A stretch of 64,000 nucleotides of DNA from assembly GCF_000931465.1 (NCBI RefSeq), contig NZ_CP010892.1, forward strand, positions 3,247,388 through 3,311,387, read 5' to 3'. The stretch's first letter is position 1. Each line of letters opens with the position of its first letter. This DNA is from Pseudomonas sp. MRSN 12121. Lineage in GTDB: Bacteria; Pseudomonadota; Gammaproteobacteria; Pseudomonadales; Pseudomonadaceae. Positions 8,283 to 18,289 of the stretch are shown here, piece by piece. The translations under genes and the position numbers were made by a program. The notes under the pieces were generated by a model, which did no database searches, was not told the origin of the DNA, and saw only the letters and a program-made list of their open reading frames with translations.

Positions 8283-9917
8283 TCAGACCCGGAACTGGCG
8301 CAACAGGCCGTCGAGCTGCTCGCTCAAGGCCTTCAGGTGCAGGCTCGCGGCGCTGGACTGCTCGGCCGCCAGGGCGGTGCTGTGGGACAGGCCCGCGGCC
8401 TGGGTCACGTTCTGGTTGATGTCTTCGACCACATGCGCCTGTTGCAGGGTGGCGCTGGCGATGGAGGCATTCAGCCCGTTGAGGTTGCGCAGGGCCTGGC
8501 CGATGGCGTTCAGGCTTTCGCCGGCCAGCCCGGCTTGCTCGATGGTCTGCTGGGAAGCGCGGCTGCTGTCGCCGATGACCTTGACCGCGGCTTCCGAGTG
8601 GCCCTGCAGGCGTTCGATCATCGACTGGATCTCGGCGGTGGATTTTTGCGTGCGCTGGGCCAGCAGCCGCACTTCGTCGGCCACCACGGCGAACCCGCGT
8701 CCCTGTTCGCCGGCGCGGGCGGCTTCGATCGCGGCGTTGAGGGCCAGCAGGTTGGTCTGCTCGGCGATGGAATGGATCACCTCCAGCACGCTGCCGATCT
8801 GGGTGCTTTCCTGGGCCAGGGTGCGGATCACCTCCACCGCCTGGTCGATGGTGCCCGAGAGCCGATCGATCTGCTGCAGGCTGCCGTCGATATTGACCTG
8901 GCCCTGCTGGGCCTGGGCTTCGGCGTCGCGCATTTCGCTGGCGGCATGTTCGGCATTTTTTGCCACGTCCTGCACGCCATAAGTCACTTGGTTGATGGCG
9001 GTGGCCACCAGTTCCATCTGTTGCGACTGCTGTTGGCTGCGTTCCTGGGCCTGGCTGGCGTTGTCGCCCAGCTCGGCGGAGGACTGCGCCAGGGCGCTGG
9101 CCGACGCCTGCAACTGGCTGACCACCAGCCGTAGCTTGGCGGTAAAGCCATTGAAGTGACGGGCCAGTTCGGTGACTTCGTCCTGGCCGTGGGTATCGAG
9201 GCTGCGGGTCAGGTCGCTTTCGCCGCTGGCGATATTGGCCATGGCGTGCACTGTTTCCTGCAACGGACGGACGATGCTGCGGGCGATCAGCAGCACCAGC
9301 AGGGTCATGATCAGCGCAATGCCGATACCGACGACCGAGGCTCTCACCACCTGGCTGCGGAACTCGGCCTGGACGTCGTCGATGTACACGCCCGAGCCGA
9401 TGATCCAGCCCCAGGGCTCGAACAGCTGGACATAGGAGGTCTTCTGCACCGGTTCGCTGGCGCCCGGTTTTGGCCAGCGGTAATTGATCATGCCGGCGCC
9501 CTTGGCCTTGGCGATGGCCACCATTTCGTTGAACACGGCAAAGCCGTCGGGATCGCGGATCGCCGCGAGGTTCTGGCCGTCGAGCTTGGGGTTGGCCGGG
9601 TGCATGACCATGACCGGCGTCAGGTCGTTGATCCAGAAATAGTCGCTCTGGTCGTAGCGCAGGCCGCGGATGGCGCTCAGCGCCTGTTTCTGTGCGGTGG
9701 CCCGATCGAGGTTGCCACTGCTTTCCAGGCCATGGAAATAGGCCAGCACGCCGTTGGCGGTCTGCACCACATGCTGGGTTTTCTGCGCCTTGGCCTGGTA
9801 GAGGTTGTCGTGGGTCTGCTTGAGCATCAGCAGGCCCAGGACCAGCAGCATCAGTACCGCGACAATCAGGATGAGCCACAGCCGGCGGCTGATCGACATT
9901 CTGCGTAAGCTGTTCAT
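8283..9917 (-). CDS. Methyl-accepting chemotaxis protein with single Cache domain
   Basis: Chemoreceptor of 544 residues. It has TM1 at ~6-28 and a periplasmic sCache_2 domain with the signature [22 protein letters not shown]2 is at ~180-205, followed by HAMP and a cytoplasmic signalling domain with the conserved hairpin tip [19 protein letters not shown]. Receptors with this Cache type in pseudomonads sense small carboxylates such as acetate, pyruvate, propionate or lactate (McpP-like), so the ligand is inference. ATG 9917 is preferred because GGGAG lies upstream; an ATG at 9950 has no ribosome site. It is monocistronic. Confidence 0.88.
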   Translation of the reverse strand: MNSLRRMSISRRLWLILIVAVLMLLVLGLLMLKQTHDNLYQAKAQKTQHVVQTANGVLAYFHGLESSGNLDRATAQKQALSAIRGLRYDQSDYFWINDLTPVMVMHPANPKLDGQNLAAIRDPDGFAVFNEMVAIAKAKGAGMINYRWPKPGASEPVQKTSYVQLFEPWGWIIGSGVYIDDVQAEFRSQVVRASVVGIGIALIMTLLVLLIARSIVRPLQETVHAMANIASGESDLTRSLDTHGQDEVTELARHFNGFTAKLRLVVSQLQASASALAQSSAELGDNASQAQERSQQQSQQMELVATAINQVTYGVQDVAKNAEHAASEMRDAEAQAQQGQVNIDGSLQQIDRLSGTIDQAVEVIRTLAQESTQIGSVLEVIHSIAEQTNLLALNAAIEAARAGEQGRGFAVVADEVRLLAQRTQKSTAEIQSMIERLQGHSEAAVKVIGDSSRASQQTIEQAGLAGESLNAIGQALRNLNGLNASIASATLQQAHVVEDINQNVTQAAGLSHSTALAAEQSSAASLHLKALSEQLDGLLRQFRV

Positions 9918-10200
9918 GAATCTGTCACTCCCGATTGTTGTTCTTGTCATGAAACGCTGCGTACATGCAGCGAGGCCGCCGCGCAGTCGCTATCCTTGCG
10001 ACGCTCAACGCGACAGCGTTTATCGAGCATGTCTGATAGGATTTCGGCCTCATTGCAAAAAACCTGAATCCGGCTGATTTTTCACGGAATTTTCAAGGGC
10101 AATGATGATCCTATAGCGTCCGCGAATCCGCGGGCGTACGCGTCAGTGAACATGAAAAAATACTAATGAGGCATGCCCAGGCATGACCTTTGGGGGATTG

Positions 10201-11031
10201 ATGGAACTTTGGACGGCCGTACAGGCACTGATTCTAGGCATCGTAGAAGGGCTGACCGAGTTTTTGCCCATCAGCAGCACCGGGCACCAGATCATTGTCG
10301 CCGACCTGCTCGACTTCGGCGGCGAACGCGCCATGGCGTTCAACATCATCATTCAACTGGGCGCCATCCTCGCGGTGGTCTGGGAGTTTCGGCGCAAGAT
10401 CTTCGACGTGGTCACCGGCCTGCCGACCCAGCGCAACGCCCAGCGCTTCACCGTCAACCTGCTGATCGCCTTCCTGCCCGCCGTGGTGCTGGGGGTGATC
10501 TTCGCCGACCTGATCCACGAATACCTGTTCAACCCGATCACCGTCGCCGCCGCGCTGGTGGTGGGTGGCGTGATCATGCTCTGGGCCGAACGCCGGCAGC
10601 ATGAGGTGCATGCCAGCAGCGTGGACGAGATCAACTGGAAAGACGCCCTGAAAGTCGGCTTTGCCCAGTGCCTGGCGATGATCCCGGGGACTTCGCGCTC
10701 GGGGGCGACCATCATCGGCGGCCTGCTGTTCGGCCTGTCGCGCAAGACCGCCACCGAGTTCTCGTTCTTCCTGGCCATGCCGACCATGGTCGGGGCCGCG
10801 GTGTATTCGGGCTACAAGTACCGCCATCTGTTCCAGCCGGACGATCTGCCGGTGTTCGCCGTGGGCTTCATCACCTCGTTCATCTTCGCGATGATCGCGG
10901 TCAAGGGCCTGCTCAAGTTCATCGCCAACCACAGCTACGCGGCATTCGCCTGGTACCGGATCGTCTTCGGCCTGCTGATCCTGGCCACCTGGCAGTTCGG
11001 CTGGGTCGACTGGACTTCGGTCCACAGCTGA
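10201..11031 (+). CDS. uppP: Undecaprenyl-diphosphatase UppP (BacA)
   Basis: Integral membrane phosphatase of 276 residues that recycles undecaprenyl diphosphate to the monophosphate carrier for peptidoglycan and O-antigen synthesis. The glutamate-rich motif [14 protein letters not shown] is at ~17-30 and the P-loop-like PGTSRSGAT at ~162-170, both intact. Start ATG 10201 (MELWTAVQ) matches the family start and follows GGGGGA; an in-frame ATG at 10183 would add six residues. The stop overlaps the next start (TGATG). Confidence 0.93.
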   Translation: MELWTAVQALILGIVEGLTEFLPISSTGHQIIVADLLDFGGERAMAFNIIIQLGAILAVVWEFRRKIFDVVTGLPTQRNAQRFTVNLLIAFLPAVVLGVIFADLIHEYLFNPITVAAALVVGGVIMLWAERRQHEVHASSVDEINWKDALKVGFAQCLAMIPGTSRSGATIIGGLLFGLSRKTATEFSFFLAMPTMVGAAVYSGYKYRHLFQPDDLPVFAVGFITSFIFAMIAVKGLLKFIANHSYAAFAWYRIVFGLLILATWQFGWVDWTSVHS

Positions 11032-11450
11032 TGGAGACGCGTAACCAGAACCGCCCCGGCCAAGGCACGCGAATCCAGCGGCCCCGGCTCAAGGCGGCGA
11101 TCTTCGTGCTGCTGTGCGCCTTGCCACTGTGCGGTTCGCTGCTGCTGGGCGTGAAGGGTATTTCCTGGGTGCCGCTGGCCGCCTACGGGGTGGTCAGCGT
11201 GCTGGCGTTTTTTCTCTACTGGAGCGACAAGCGCAAGGCCCGCAGCGACAGCTGGCGGACCCCGGAAAACGTCCTGCATGCGGTGGAACTGGCCGGCGGC
11301 TGGCCAGGCGCCTTGCTGGCGCAACAGGCGTTTCGCCACAAGACCCGCAAGGTTTCCTATCAACTGGTGTTCTGGCTGATCGTGCTGGCGCACCAGGTGT
11401 TCTGGATCGACCGGCTGTTTCTCGGCGCCAGCCTGTTCGCGCTGTTCTAG
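11031..11450 (+). CDS. DUF1294 membrane protein
   Basis: Protein of 139 residues with two hydrophobic segments near the N-terminus and the DUF1294 block: WSDKRKA, then ELAGGWPGALLAQQ, RHKTRK and a tryptophan/phenylalanine-rich C-terminal segment. Function is unknown. Some family members are fused to cold-shock domains; this one is not. It overlaps the uppP stop by one base and is probably co-transcribed. Confidence 0.85.
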   Translation: METRNQNRPGQGTRIQRPRLKAAIFVLLCALPLCGSLLLGVKGISWVPLAAYGVVSVLAFFLYWSDKRKARSDSWRTPENVLHAVELAGGWPGALLAQQAFRHKTRKVSYQLVFWLIVLAHQVFWIDRLFLGASLFALF

Positions 11451-11468
11451 GGCCGGCCGGGCGCCGCG

Positions 11469-11813
11469 CTAAAGCAGCAAGCCGACCCGCAGGCGCTTGG
11501 GCAGCTTGCTCACCACCAGTTGGTGCGAGCGTTGCAGCAGGTCTTTCAGTTCATCGGCGCCCAGCGGGTAGGGCGTCTGCATGATGATCCAGTGCGCTCG
11601 CGCCAGGTAAGGCGCCGGCGCGATGCCGGGACGGTCGACATGGCCGAGGAACAGCGCCTGGTCCACCTTGAACGCCAATGACTCGCCCCGCAGGCCCTGC
11701 AGGGCGAACATCTTGTTGCCGGCCACGGAAAACACCCGCACGCCGCCCCATTTGTAGTCTTCGCGCGCGCCCGGCAAGCCCAGGCAAAAGTGCGCCACAT
11801 CCGCTTCTGTCAT
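11469..11813 (-). CDS. MmcQ/YjbR family protein
   Basis: Small protein of 114 residues of the MmcQ/YjbR (CyaY-like fold) family, seen from the N-terminal CLGLPGAREDYKWGG and the YLARAHWIIM segment. A nucleic-acid-binding role has been proposed for the family, but function is unproven. ATG 11813 follows AAGGAA at six bases. It lies directly behind, and in the same direction as, the LysR-type gene. Confidence 0.85.
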   Translation of the reverse strand: MTEADVAHFCLGLPGAREDYKWGGVRVFSVAGNKMFALQGLRGESLAFKVDQALFLGHVDRPGIAPAPYLARAHWIIMQTPYPLGADELKDLLQRSHQLVVSKLPKRLRVGLLL

Positions 11814-11836
11814 GATTTTTCCTTGTGTCGCGACGG

Positions 11837-12745
11837 TCACAATCTACGGTCTCCACAGCCTTTGAACGCCTCGCTCAAATGCTCGATCCAGGCCCTGACC
11901 GCCGGCAGTACGCCGCGCCGATGAGGGTAGACCGCCTGCAGCCAGCCGCCAGGCAGCGACCATTCGGGCAGCAGCTGCACCAACTGGCCGTTCTGCAGTT
12001 CTTCTTCGCAATGCATCATCGGCAGGATGGTACAGCCCAGGCCGGCGAGGGCGCAGGTGCGACGCACGAGAAAATCGTCGATGCCCAGGCGTGCCTCCAG
12101 GGCCAGGTCGCATTTATTGCCCTGGGCGTCGAGCATGCGCAGATGCACCAGGCGGTCGGGCTCCAGGGCCCCGAGTACAGGCACCTTGTGCAGGTCTTCG
12201 GGGCTGTGGATCGGCCATTCCCGGGCAAACGCCGGGCTGGCGACCATCACGGTCTGCGCCTGGCGCAGGCGCCGGGTCACCAGCAAGGGGTCTTCGTCGC
12301 CCTGCTCACGAACCCGCAGCGCCACGTCGATGCCCTCGGCGATCACATCCACCCGGCGGTTGAGCAGTTGCATCTCCAGTTGCACCTGGGGGTATTGCGC
12401 CAGGAAGCTGCTGACCACGTTCGGCAGCATGTATTGGGCCAGGCCCACCGGGCAGGAGACGCGCAGGCGCCCACGGGGTTCGCTGGACATGCTGGCCACC
12501 GCCTCGTCGGCCATTTCCGCTTCCAGCAGCATGGCCTGGCAATGCCGCAGGTAACGTTCGCCGACCGCGGTCAGTTTCAATTGCCGGGTGGTGCGTTGCA
12601 GCAAACGGGTGTGGAGCCGTTCTTCCAGCTCGGCGATCCGGCGCGACAAGCGGGACTTGGGCACCCCCAGTAAACGCCCCGCGGCCGCGAATCCGCCGGC
12701 TTCCACCACCTTGGCGAAGTAATAGAGATCGTTGAGGTCTTGCAT
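11837..12745 (-). CDS. LysR-type regulator divergent from azoR
   Basis: LysR protein of 302 residues. The winged helix-turn-helix is at ~1-60 (ARRLLGVPKSRLSRRIAELE-like, here GRLLGVPKSRLSRRIAELEE) and the periplasmic-binding-type effector domain at ~90-295. Start ATG 12745 opens directly on the helix-turn-helix; the in-frame TTG at 12778 is less likely. The 130-bp intergenic region shared with azoR makes it the probable regulator of the azoreductase, which is the usual LysR arrangement. Confidence 0.9.
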   Translation of the reverse strand: MQDLNDLYYFAKVVEAGGFAAAGRLLGVPKSRLSRRIAELEERLHTRLLQRTTRQLKLTAVGERYLRHCQAMLLEAEMADEAVASMSSEPRGRLRVSCPVGLAQYMLPNVVSSFLAQYPQVQLEMQLLNRRVDVIAEGIDVALRVREQGDEDPLLVTRRLRQAQTVMVASPAFAREWPIHSPEDLHKVPVLGALEPDRLVHLRMLDAQGNKCDLALEARLGIDDFLVRRTCALAGLGCTILPMMHCEEELQNGQLVQLLPEWSLPGGWLQAVYPHRRGVLPAVRAWIEHLSEAFKGCGDRRL

Positions 12746-12875
12746 GGAAAGGGCTCGACTGTCCTGTTGGTGGGACAAACTATCGCATTTATGCCGACTA
12801 ATCAGCTATTGGTTTCGTCTGTAGGATTGTCACCATTCGATCGCCCGGTAGCGATCCTCACTTGGAGAATCCCAG

Positions 12876-13487
12876 ATGAAACTGTTGCATATCGACTCGA
12901 GCATCCTTGGTGACAACTCGGCTTCCCGCCAGCTGAGCGACAGCGTGGTCAAGGCCTGGAAAAACGCCGACGCCAGCGTCGAAGTGACTTACCGCGACCT
13001 GGCGAGCGACGCCATCAGCCATTTCAGCTCGGCTACTTTGGTCGCCGCCGGCACCCCCGCCGAGGTGCGTAACGCCGCCCAGCAGCACGAAGCCGAGCTG
13101 AGCGCCTCGACCCTCGCCGAATTCCTGGCCGCCGACGCCGTGGTGATCGCCGCGCCGATGTACAACTTCACCATCCCGACCCAGCTCAAGGCCTGGATCG
13201 ACCGCATCGCCGTCGCCGGCCAGACCTTCCGCTACACCGAAGCCGGCCCTGAAGGCCTGTGTGGCGGCAAGAAAGTCGTGGTGGTCTCCACCGCAGGCGG
13301 CCTGCACGCCGGCCAGGCCACTGGCGTGGCGCACGAAGACTACCTGAAAGTGCTGTTCGGCTTCCTCGGTATCACCGACATCGAGTTCGTCCGCGCCCAC
13401 GGCCTGGCTTACGGCGAAGAAGTCCGCGCCAAGGCCATGAACGACGCCCAGGCGCACATCAGCGGGGCGCTCTTCGCCGCTGCGTAA
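12876..13487 (+). CDS. azoR: FMN-dependent NADH azoreductase
   Basis: Flavodoxin-fold quinone/azo reductase of 203 residues. The FMN-binding loop follows strand 1 ([14 protein letters not shown]), with [16 protein letters not shown] at ~93-108 and the STAGG loop at ~137-141. It reduces azo compounds and quinones by two electrons using NADH. Ribosome site TTGGAG lies before ATG. A strong terminator follows at 13530-13577. Expression is probably under the divergent LysR protein. Confidence 0.93.
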   Translation: MKLLHIDSSILGDNSASRQLSDSVVKAWKNADASVEVTYRDLASDAISHFSSATLVAAGTPAEVRNAAQQHEAELSASTLAEFLAADAVVIAAPMYNFTIPTQLKAWIDRIAVAGQTFRYTEAGPEGLCGGKKVVVVSTAGGLHAGQATGVAHEDYLKVLFGFLGITDIEFVRAHGLAYGEEVRAKAMNDAQAHISGALFAAA

Positions 13488-13529
13488 GGCTTATGTAAAA
13501 GTCGTCTACATCCCGGGCGACGCCCTTTA

Positions 13530-13577
13530 AACTCCGTATTCCAACGCTCTGTGCGGCGATGGGATACGGAGTTTTTT
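13530..13577 (+). terminator. Terminator of azoR
   Basis: Stem of 13 bp with one G.U-type mismatch (AACTCCGTATTCC with GGGATACGGAGTT), 18-base loop, then six Ts. Confidence 0.85.
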
Positions 13578-13718
13578 GCGTTGGCGTTCGTTGATTCTGG
13601 CCCGGGTTATGCAGCCTGTTTGGCGACCGGCCCGGGCAAGGGCCGCAAGCGGGGCCTGTGTTTCCTGGCCCCGGCTGAAGTGGATCGATGTTTTCAAGAA
13701 GGAAGAAGGGGTGCATCC

Positions 13719-14756
13719 ATGATGCGTCTTTGGGCACTATCCCTGGTTTTTCTGCTCGGCAGCCCGCTTATCGTGCAGGCCGCGCCTGCGCTGCATCCGC
13801 TCTGGAGCGTGGGTTTCCACGAGATGGACTTTCTCGACCCGCTGGACCTGCAGCCGATGCACGCCATTGCCTTCTACCCCTCCACCGGCATCGAGCACAG
13901 CAGCAAGATCGAGGGCTACCAGATTGCCGCCTCCCGGGATGCCAAGGTCGCCATCGGCCGTTTTCCGCTGTTGATGCTATCCCACGGCAATACCGGCACG
14001 CCGCTGGCCCTGCATGACCTGACTACCTCCCTGGCGCGCAAGGGCTTCGTGGTGGTGGCGGTGGTTCATCCGGGCGACAACTACAAGGATCACAGCCGCC
14101 TGGGCACCCTGAGCAACCTGTACGGCCGGCCGCTGCAGATTTCCGAAGCCATCAGCGCGACCCTGGCCGACCCGATGCTGTCGCCTTTCGTCAATGCCGG
14201 GCAGGTCGGGGTCATCGGCTATTCCGCGGGCGGCGAAACCGCGTTGATCCTCTCCGGCGCCACCCCCGACCTGGACCGCTTGCGGCGTTACTGTCAGGAA
14301 CGTCCGGACGATCATGATGCCTGCAATACCCAGGGTGAATTGATCGTCGACCGCGACGATCTGCAGCCGATCGCCGACCCGCGGGTCCGCGCCCTGTTGC
14401 TGATGGCGCCGTTGAGCCTCAAGTTCGGGCGGCAGACCCTGTCCGGCGTGCATGTGCCGGTACTGCTGTACAGCGGCGACGTCGACAAGCTGGTGGCGCT
14501 GGACAAGAACGCCGCGGCGCTGGCCCGCAAGCTGCCGGTCGCGCCGGACTTCAAGCTGCTGGCCGGGGCCGGGCATTTCGTGTTCATGGCGCCGTGCACC
14601 GAGGAACAGCTGGCGGCCATGCCGGCGTTATGCACCGACGCCGACGGGGTCGATCGCGAAGACATCCACCGCAACCTGATCGCCGAGGCCGGGCGCTTCT
14701 TCAGCCATGTCCTGGGCAAGCCGAGCCGGGCCGGGCTACAGACGGCGGATCAGTGA
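13719..14756 (+). CDS. Secreted alpha/beta hydrolase (dienelactone hydrolase-like)
   Basis: Predicted exported hydrolase of 345 residues. It has a signal peptide (MMRLWALSLVFLLGSPLIVQAAP), a beta-strand with the oxyanion segment LMLSHGNTG, the nucleophile elbow GYSAGG (~residue 169) and the catalytic histidine in GAGHFVF. It resembles the dienelactone hydrolase and platelet-activating-factor acetylhydrolase-like exported enzymes; substrate unknown. Two adjacent ATGs (13719 and 13722) are equally plausible. The stop lies one base from the stop of the convergent MFS gene. Confidence 0.85.
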   Translation: MMRLWALSLVFLLGSPLIVQAAPALHPLWSVGFHEMDFLDPLDLQPMHAIAFYPSTGIEHSSKIEGYQIAASRDAKVAIGRFPLLMLSHGNTGTPLALHDLTTSLARKGFVVVAVVHPGDNYKDHSRLGTLSNLYGRPLQISEAISATLADPMLSPFVNAGQVGVIGYSAGGETALILSGATPDLDRLRRYCQERPDDHDACNTQGELIVDRDDLQPIADPRVRALLLMAPLSLKFGRQTLSGVHVPVLLYSGDVDKLVALDKNAAALARKLPVAPDFKLLAGAGHFVFMAPCTEEQLAAMPALCTDADGVDREDIHRNLIAEAGRFFSHVLGKPSRAGLQTADQ

Positions 14757-14757
14757 T

Positions 14758-15945
14758 TCAGCCGTCGGCCCGGCGCTTGAGCAGCAGGGTCAGGCCCAGG
14801 GCGCCGAGCGACAACAGCGCCGCACAGAAGAAAATCCACGAATAACCCAGCTGCAACGCCACCGCGCCCATCAGCGGGCCGGCAATCGCCAGCGCCAGGT
14901 CGAAAAACACCGCGTAAGCGCTCAACCCGGCTCCGCGGCTGGTGCTGGGCACCTGCTTGATCGCCTCCACGCCCAGCGCCGGGTACACCAGCGACAGGCC
15001 GAAACCGGCCAGCCCGGCGCCGATCAGCGCGAACGCGGTCGAGGGCGCCAGCCACAACAGGACCAGGCCCAGGGTCTCGATGCTCATACAGGCGATCGCC
15101 GCGCGGAAACCGCCAAAGCGGCTGATGCAGGAGATGAACAGCAGGCGCGACAGGATGAAGCACAGGCCGAACACCGTCAGGCAGTAGGCCGCGCCGGTCC
15201 AGCCGCGGCTCAAGTAGAACAGGGTGATGAAGGTGGTCAGCGTGCCGTAGCCGATGGAGGCCAGGCTCAGGCCGGCGCCATAGGGCGCGATGCGGCCGAA
15301 CACCGCGCGAAACGGCAGGCGTTCGCCGCGGATCACCGGCACCGAGGGCTTGCGGCGAATCAGCAGCAACGCCAGGGCCGCCAGCAGCGCCAGGGCCAGC
15401 CCCAGACTTTCGAAACCATGCTCGGCGACCATCACCACTCCCACTGGCGCGCCGATGGCAATCGCGCCATAGGAGGCGATACCGTTCCAGGAGATCGAGC
15501 GCGCGGTGTGCTCGGCCCCGACCTGGCCCATGCACCAACTGATGGTGCCCACGCCGATCAGGCCCTGGGCCACCCCCAGCAGCAGGCGCCCGAGCAGCAG
15601 GAAACCCAGGCTGAGCAGCGGCCAGGCTTGCAACAGGGTGGAAACCAGGGTCAGCAGCCCGCTCAAGAGGATGCCCGTCAGCCCGTAGACGATCGCGCGC
15701 TTGGTGCCGATGCTGTCCGACAGGCGCCCGGCCATGGGCCGGCTGAGGAGGGTGGCGAGGTATTGCGAGCCGATGGTCAGCCCGGCCACCACGGCGCTGA
15801 AGCCCAGTTCCTCGTGGACATACCCCGGTAGCACGGCGATCGGCAGGCCGATGCAGAGGAACGCGATAAAGGTATAGAAGACGATGGAGACGATCTGCAG
15901 GGTGATCGCCATGGAACTGGGGGCGGGCGCTTGTGGCACGGACAT
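14758..15945 (-). CDS. MFS transporter (YhhS/YfcJ type)
   Basis: Twelve-helix major facilitator of 395 residues. The loop 2-3 signature is present as GRLSDSIGTKRAI, and the proline/glycine pattern of drug:proton antiporters is kept. It resembles the YhhS/YfcJ arabinose-efflux-like group; the substrate cannot be told from sequence. It is transcribed alone, divergent from nothing and convergent with the hydrolase gene. Confidence 0.85.
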   Translation of the reverse strand: MSVPQAPAPSSMAITLQIVSIVFYTFIAFLCIGLPIAVLPGYVHEELGFSAVVAGLTIGSQYLATLLSRPMAGRLSDSIGTKRAIVYGLTGILLSGLLTLVSTLLQAWPLLSLGFLLLGRLLLGVAQGLIGVGTISWCMGQVGAEHTARSISWNGIASYGAIAIGAPVGVVMVAEHGFESLGLALALLAALALLLIRRKPSVPVIRGERLPFRAVFGRIAPYGAGLSLASIGYGTLTTFITLFYLSRGWTGAAYCLTVFGLCFILSRLLFISCISRFGGFRAAIACMSIETLGLVLLWLAPSTAFALIGAGLAGFGLSLVYPALGVEAIKQVPSTSRGAGLSAYAVFFDLALAIAGPLMGAVALQLGYSWIFFCAALLSLGALGLTLLLKRRADG

Positions 15946-16063
15946 GAGGGCTCGTTCGCGGGCGGGCGGTTGGAGAACTGCATCATGGCGTGCGCCGGAA
16001 AATAAAGGAAGCAGGCTAACGATTTGTTTATGAGCCGCTATTTACAGGGCCTGGGAGGACGCT

Positions 16064-16087
16064 ATCGCGGGCAAGCCTCGCTCCTAC
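16064..16087 (-). repeat. Single REP element, family GTAGGAGCGAGGCTTGCC
   Basis: One copy of the common Pseudomonas REP (minus strand starts GTAGGAGCGAGGCTTGCCCG) lies 16-40 bp downstream of the ybiT terminator. Confidence 0.8.
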
Positions 16088-16124
16088 GGAAAAACGCGCT
16101 TGGCGCGAGGCTTTTATCGTCACG

Positions 16125-16153
16125 AAAAAAAGCCCCGTCACAGGACGGGGCTT
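16125..16153 (-). terminator. Terminator of ybiT
   Basis: Ten-base-pair stem AAGCCCCGTC/GACGGGGCTT, loop ACAG, and a T tract on the minus strand, 27 bases after the ybiT stop. Confidence 0.92.
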
Positions 16154-16179
16154 GCAGGCCGACGGGCAGCGGGCGTTCC

Positions 16180-17766
16180 TTAGAACACCACGCCCTGGCT
16201 GCGCAGGTAGTCGTCGTAGGTGCCGCTGAAGTCGGTCACGCCATTCGGGCTCAGCTCGATGATGCGGGTCGCCAGGGACGATACGAACTCGCGGTCGTGG
16301 CTGACGAAGAGCAGCGTGCCCGGGTAGTTTTCCAGCGCCAGGTTCAGCGCTTCGATGGATTCCATGTCCAGGTGGTTGGTCGGTTCGTCCATCACCAGCA
16401 CGTTGGGCTTTTGCAGGATCAGCTTGCCGAACAGCATGCGGCCTTGCTCGCCACCGGAAATCACCTTGACCGACTTGAGGATCTCGTCGTTGGAAAACAG
16501 CATGCGGCCCAGGGTGCCGCGGATCATCTGCTCGCCCTGGGTCCATTGGCCCATCCACTCGAACAGGCTGACGTCGTCTTCGAAATCGTGGGCGTGGTCC
16601 TGGGCGTAGTAGCCGACTTCCGCGCTTTCGGTCCATTTCACCGCGCCGGCGTCCGGGGCCAGTTCACCGACCAGGGTGCGCAGCAGGGTGGTCTTGCCGA
16701 TCCCGTTCGGGCCGATGATCGCCACGCGCTCGCCGGCTTCGACGGTGAAGCTGAAGTCCTTGAACAGCTGCTTGCCTTCGAAACCCTTGGAGACTTTCTC
16801 CAGGGTCACGGCCTGGCGGTGCAGCTTCTTGGTCTGCTCGAAGCGGATGAACGGGCTGACCCGGCTCGATGGCTTGACCTCGGCCAGCTGGATCTTGTCG
16901 ATCTGCTTGGCGCGGGAGGTGGCCTGCTTGGCCTTGGAGGCGTTGGCCGAGAAGCGGCTGACGAAGGTCTGCAGTTCGGCGATCTGGGCTTTCTTCTTGG
17001 CGTTGTCCGACAGCAGCTGCTCGCGGGACTGGGTCGCCGCGGTCATGTACTCATCGTAGTTGCCCGGGAACAGGCGCAGCTCGCCGTAGTCCAGGTCGGC
17101 CATGTGGGTGCAGACACTGTTCAGGAAGTGACGGTCGTGGGAAATGATGATCATGGTGCTGTTACGCGCCGTGAGGATCGTTTCCAGCCAGCGGATGGTG
17201 TTGATATCCAGGTGGTTGGTCGGTTCGTCGAGCAGCAGCACTTCCGGATCGGAGAACAGCGCCTGGGCCAGCAGGACCCGCAGTTTCCAGCCTGGCGCGA
17301 CTTCGGTCATCGGGCCGAAATGCTGTTCCAGGGGAATACCCAGGCCCAGCAGCAGTTCGCCGGCGCGGGATTCGGCGGTGTAGCCGTCCATTTCGGCGAA
17401 CTCGGTTTCCAGCTCGGCCACGGCCATGCCGTCGGCTTCGGTCATTTCCGGCAGCGAGTAGATGCGGTCGCGCTCGGCCTTGACCTTCCACAGCTCTTCG
17501 TGACCCATGATCACGGTGTCGATCACGGTGAATTCTTCGTAGGCGAACTGGTCCTGGCGCAATTTACCCAGGCGTACGTTCGGCTCCAGCATGACCTGGC
17601 CGGCGGATGGCTCGAGGTCGCCGCCGAGGATTTTCATGAAGGTCGACTTGCCGCAGCCGTTGGCGCCGATCAGGCCGTAGCGGTTCCCGTTGTTGAACTT
17701 GACCGAAACGTTCTCGAATAGCGGCTTGGCGCCGAACTGCATCGTGATGTTAGCTGTGGAGATCAA
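16180..17766 (-). CDS. ybiT: ABC-F ATPase YbiT
   Basis: Soluble ATPase of 528 residues with two ABC domains: Walker A GANGCGKS (~36) and GPNGIGKT (~354), Walker [12 protein letters not shown] twice. They are joined by the ABC-F linker with the arm segment [14 protein letters not shown]. Length and sequence match E. coli YbiT, a ribosome-associated ABC-F factor of the EttA group. There is no membrane domain. The start appears to be TTG at 17764-17766 ([12 protein letters not shown]), preceded by AGGTAAG. It is monocistronic with its own terminator. Confidence 0.93.
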   Translation of the reverse strand: MISTANITMQFGAKPLFENVSVKFNNGNRYGLIGANGCGKSTFMKILGGDLEPSAGQVMLEPNVRLGKLRQDQFAYEEFTVIDTVIMGHEELWKVKAERDRIYSLPEMTEADGMAVAELETEFAEMDGYTAESRAGELLLGLGIPLEQHFGPMTEVAPGWKLRVLLAQALFSDPEVLLLDEPTNHLDINTIRWLETILTARNSTMIIISHDRHFLNSVCTHMADLDYGELRLFPGNYDEYMTAATQSREQLLSDNAKKKAQIAELQTFVSRFSANASKAKQATSRAKQIDKIQLAEVKPSSRVSPFIRFEQTKKLHRQAVTLEKVSKGFEGKQLFKDFSFTVEAGERVAIIGPNGIGKTTLLRTLVGELAPDAGAVKWTESAEVGYYAQDHAHDFEDDVSLFEWMGQWTQGEQMIRGTLGRMLFSNDEILKSVKVISGGEQGRMLFGKLILQKPNVLVMDEPTNHLDMESIEALNLALENYPGTLLFVSHDREFVSSLATRIIELSPNGVTDFSGTYDDYLRSQGVVF

Positions 17767-18289
17767 TTACTTACCTATCAATGATTTAGCTGCAACAGTT
17801 CAGAGCTGACATAAGGTGGCTGGCGCCGATCGGAAAGCCTGTTCCGGGACGAAGGGATCGGCAGAAGCTGAGCCAGCGGGCATACGTCGACAGCAGCTTT
17901 GAGGCCAGGGGCCAAGCTACCGAGCAAGAAATGCGGGGGTTCATGTTGGAATTTGGCGCGCATTGTCGCATATGTGCGCCGTCAGTTACATGACGGCGGG
18001 TCATGGATTTTCATCCTGCCCGCGCGCGTTATCATCAGCCGCGAAAATCCCGGCCCGGGATTTGTGCCTGGCAACATGCCCCGGGTCGCGCCAAAGGTCG
18101 CGGACACATTTTCACAAATCGGAGTTAACCTTTGGTTACAAACTGTGGCTAAATGCTGACCAGTTGCCAGATGCCACCATTGGCGTGGGCTCAAGGATGC
18201 GCCATCAGGACCTCTTATCTTTCGGACGCTGCACATGACCCCCTCGGCCTGAAAGGCCACATGGGGCGCAGTATGTTCTCTTCTGACAT
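17767..18289. other. Intergenic region between ybiT and lpxO
   Basis: Divergent promoter region of 523 bp. No gene with a credible start and composition was found. The part near 18120-18160 is AT-richer (GTTAACCTTTGGTTACAAAC) and could carry the lpxO promoter; a convincing PhoP box was not seen. Confidence 0.5.

Noticed and set aside
18100-18200. PhoP box or riboswitch before lpxO
   Set aside because: The GGTTA repeats do not have the spacing of a PhoP site, and no known riboswitch core could be recognised.
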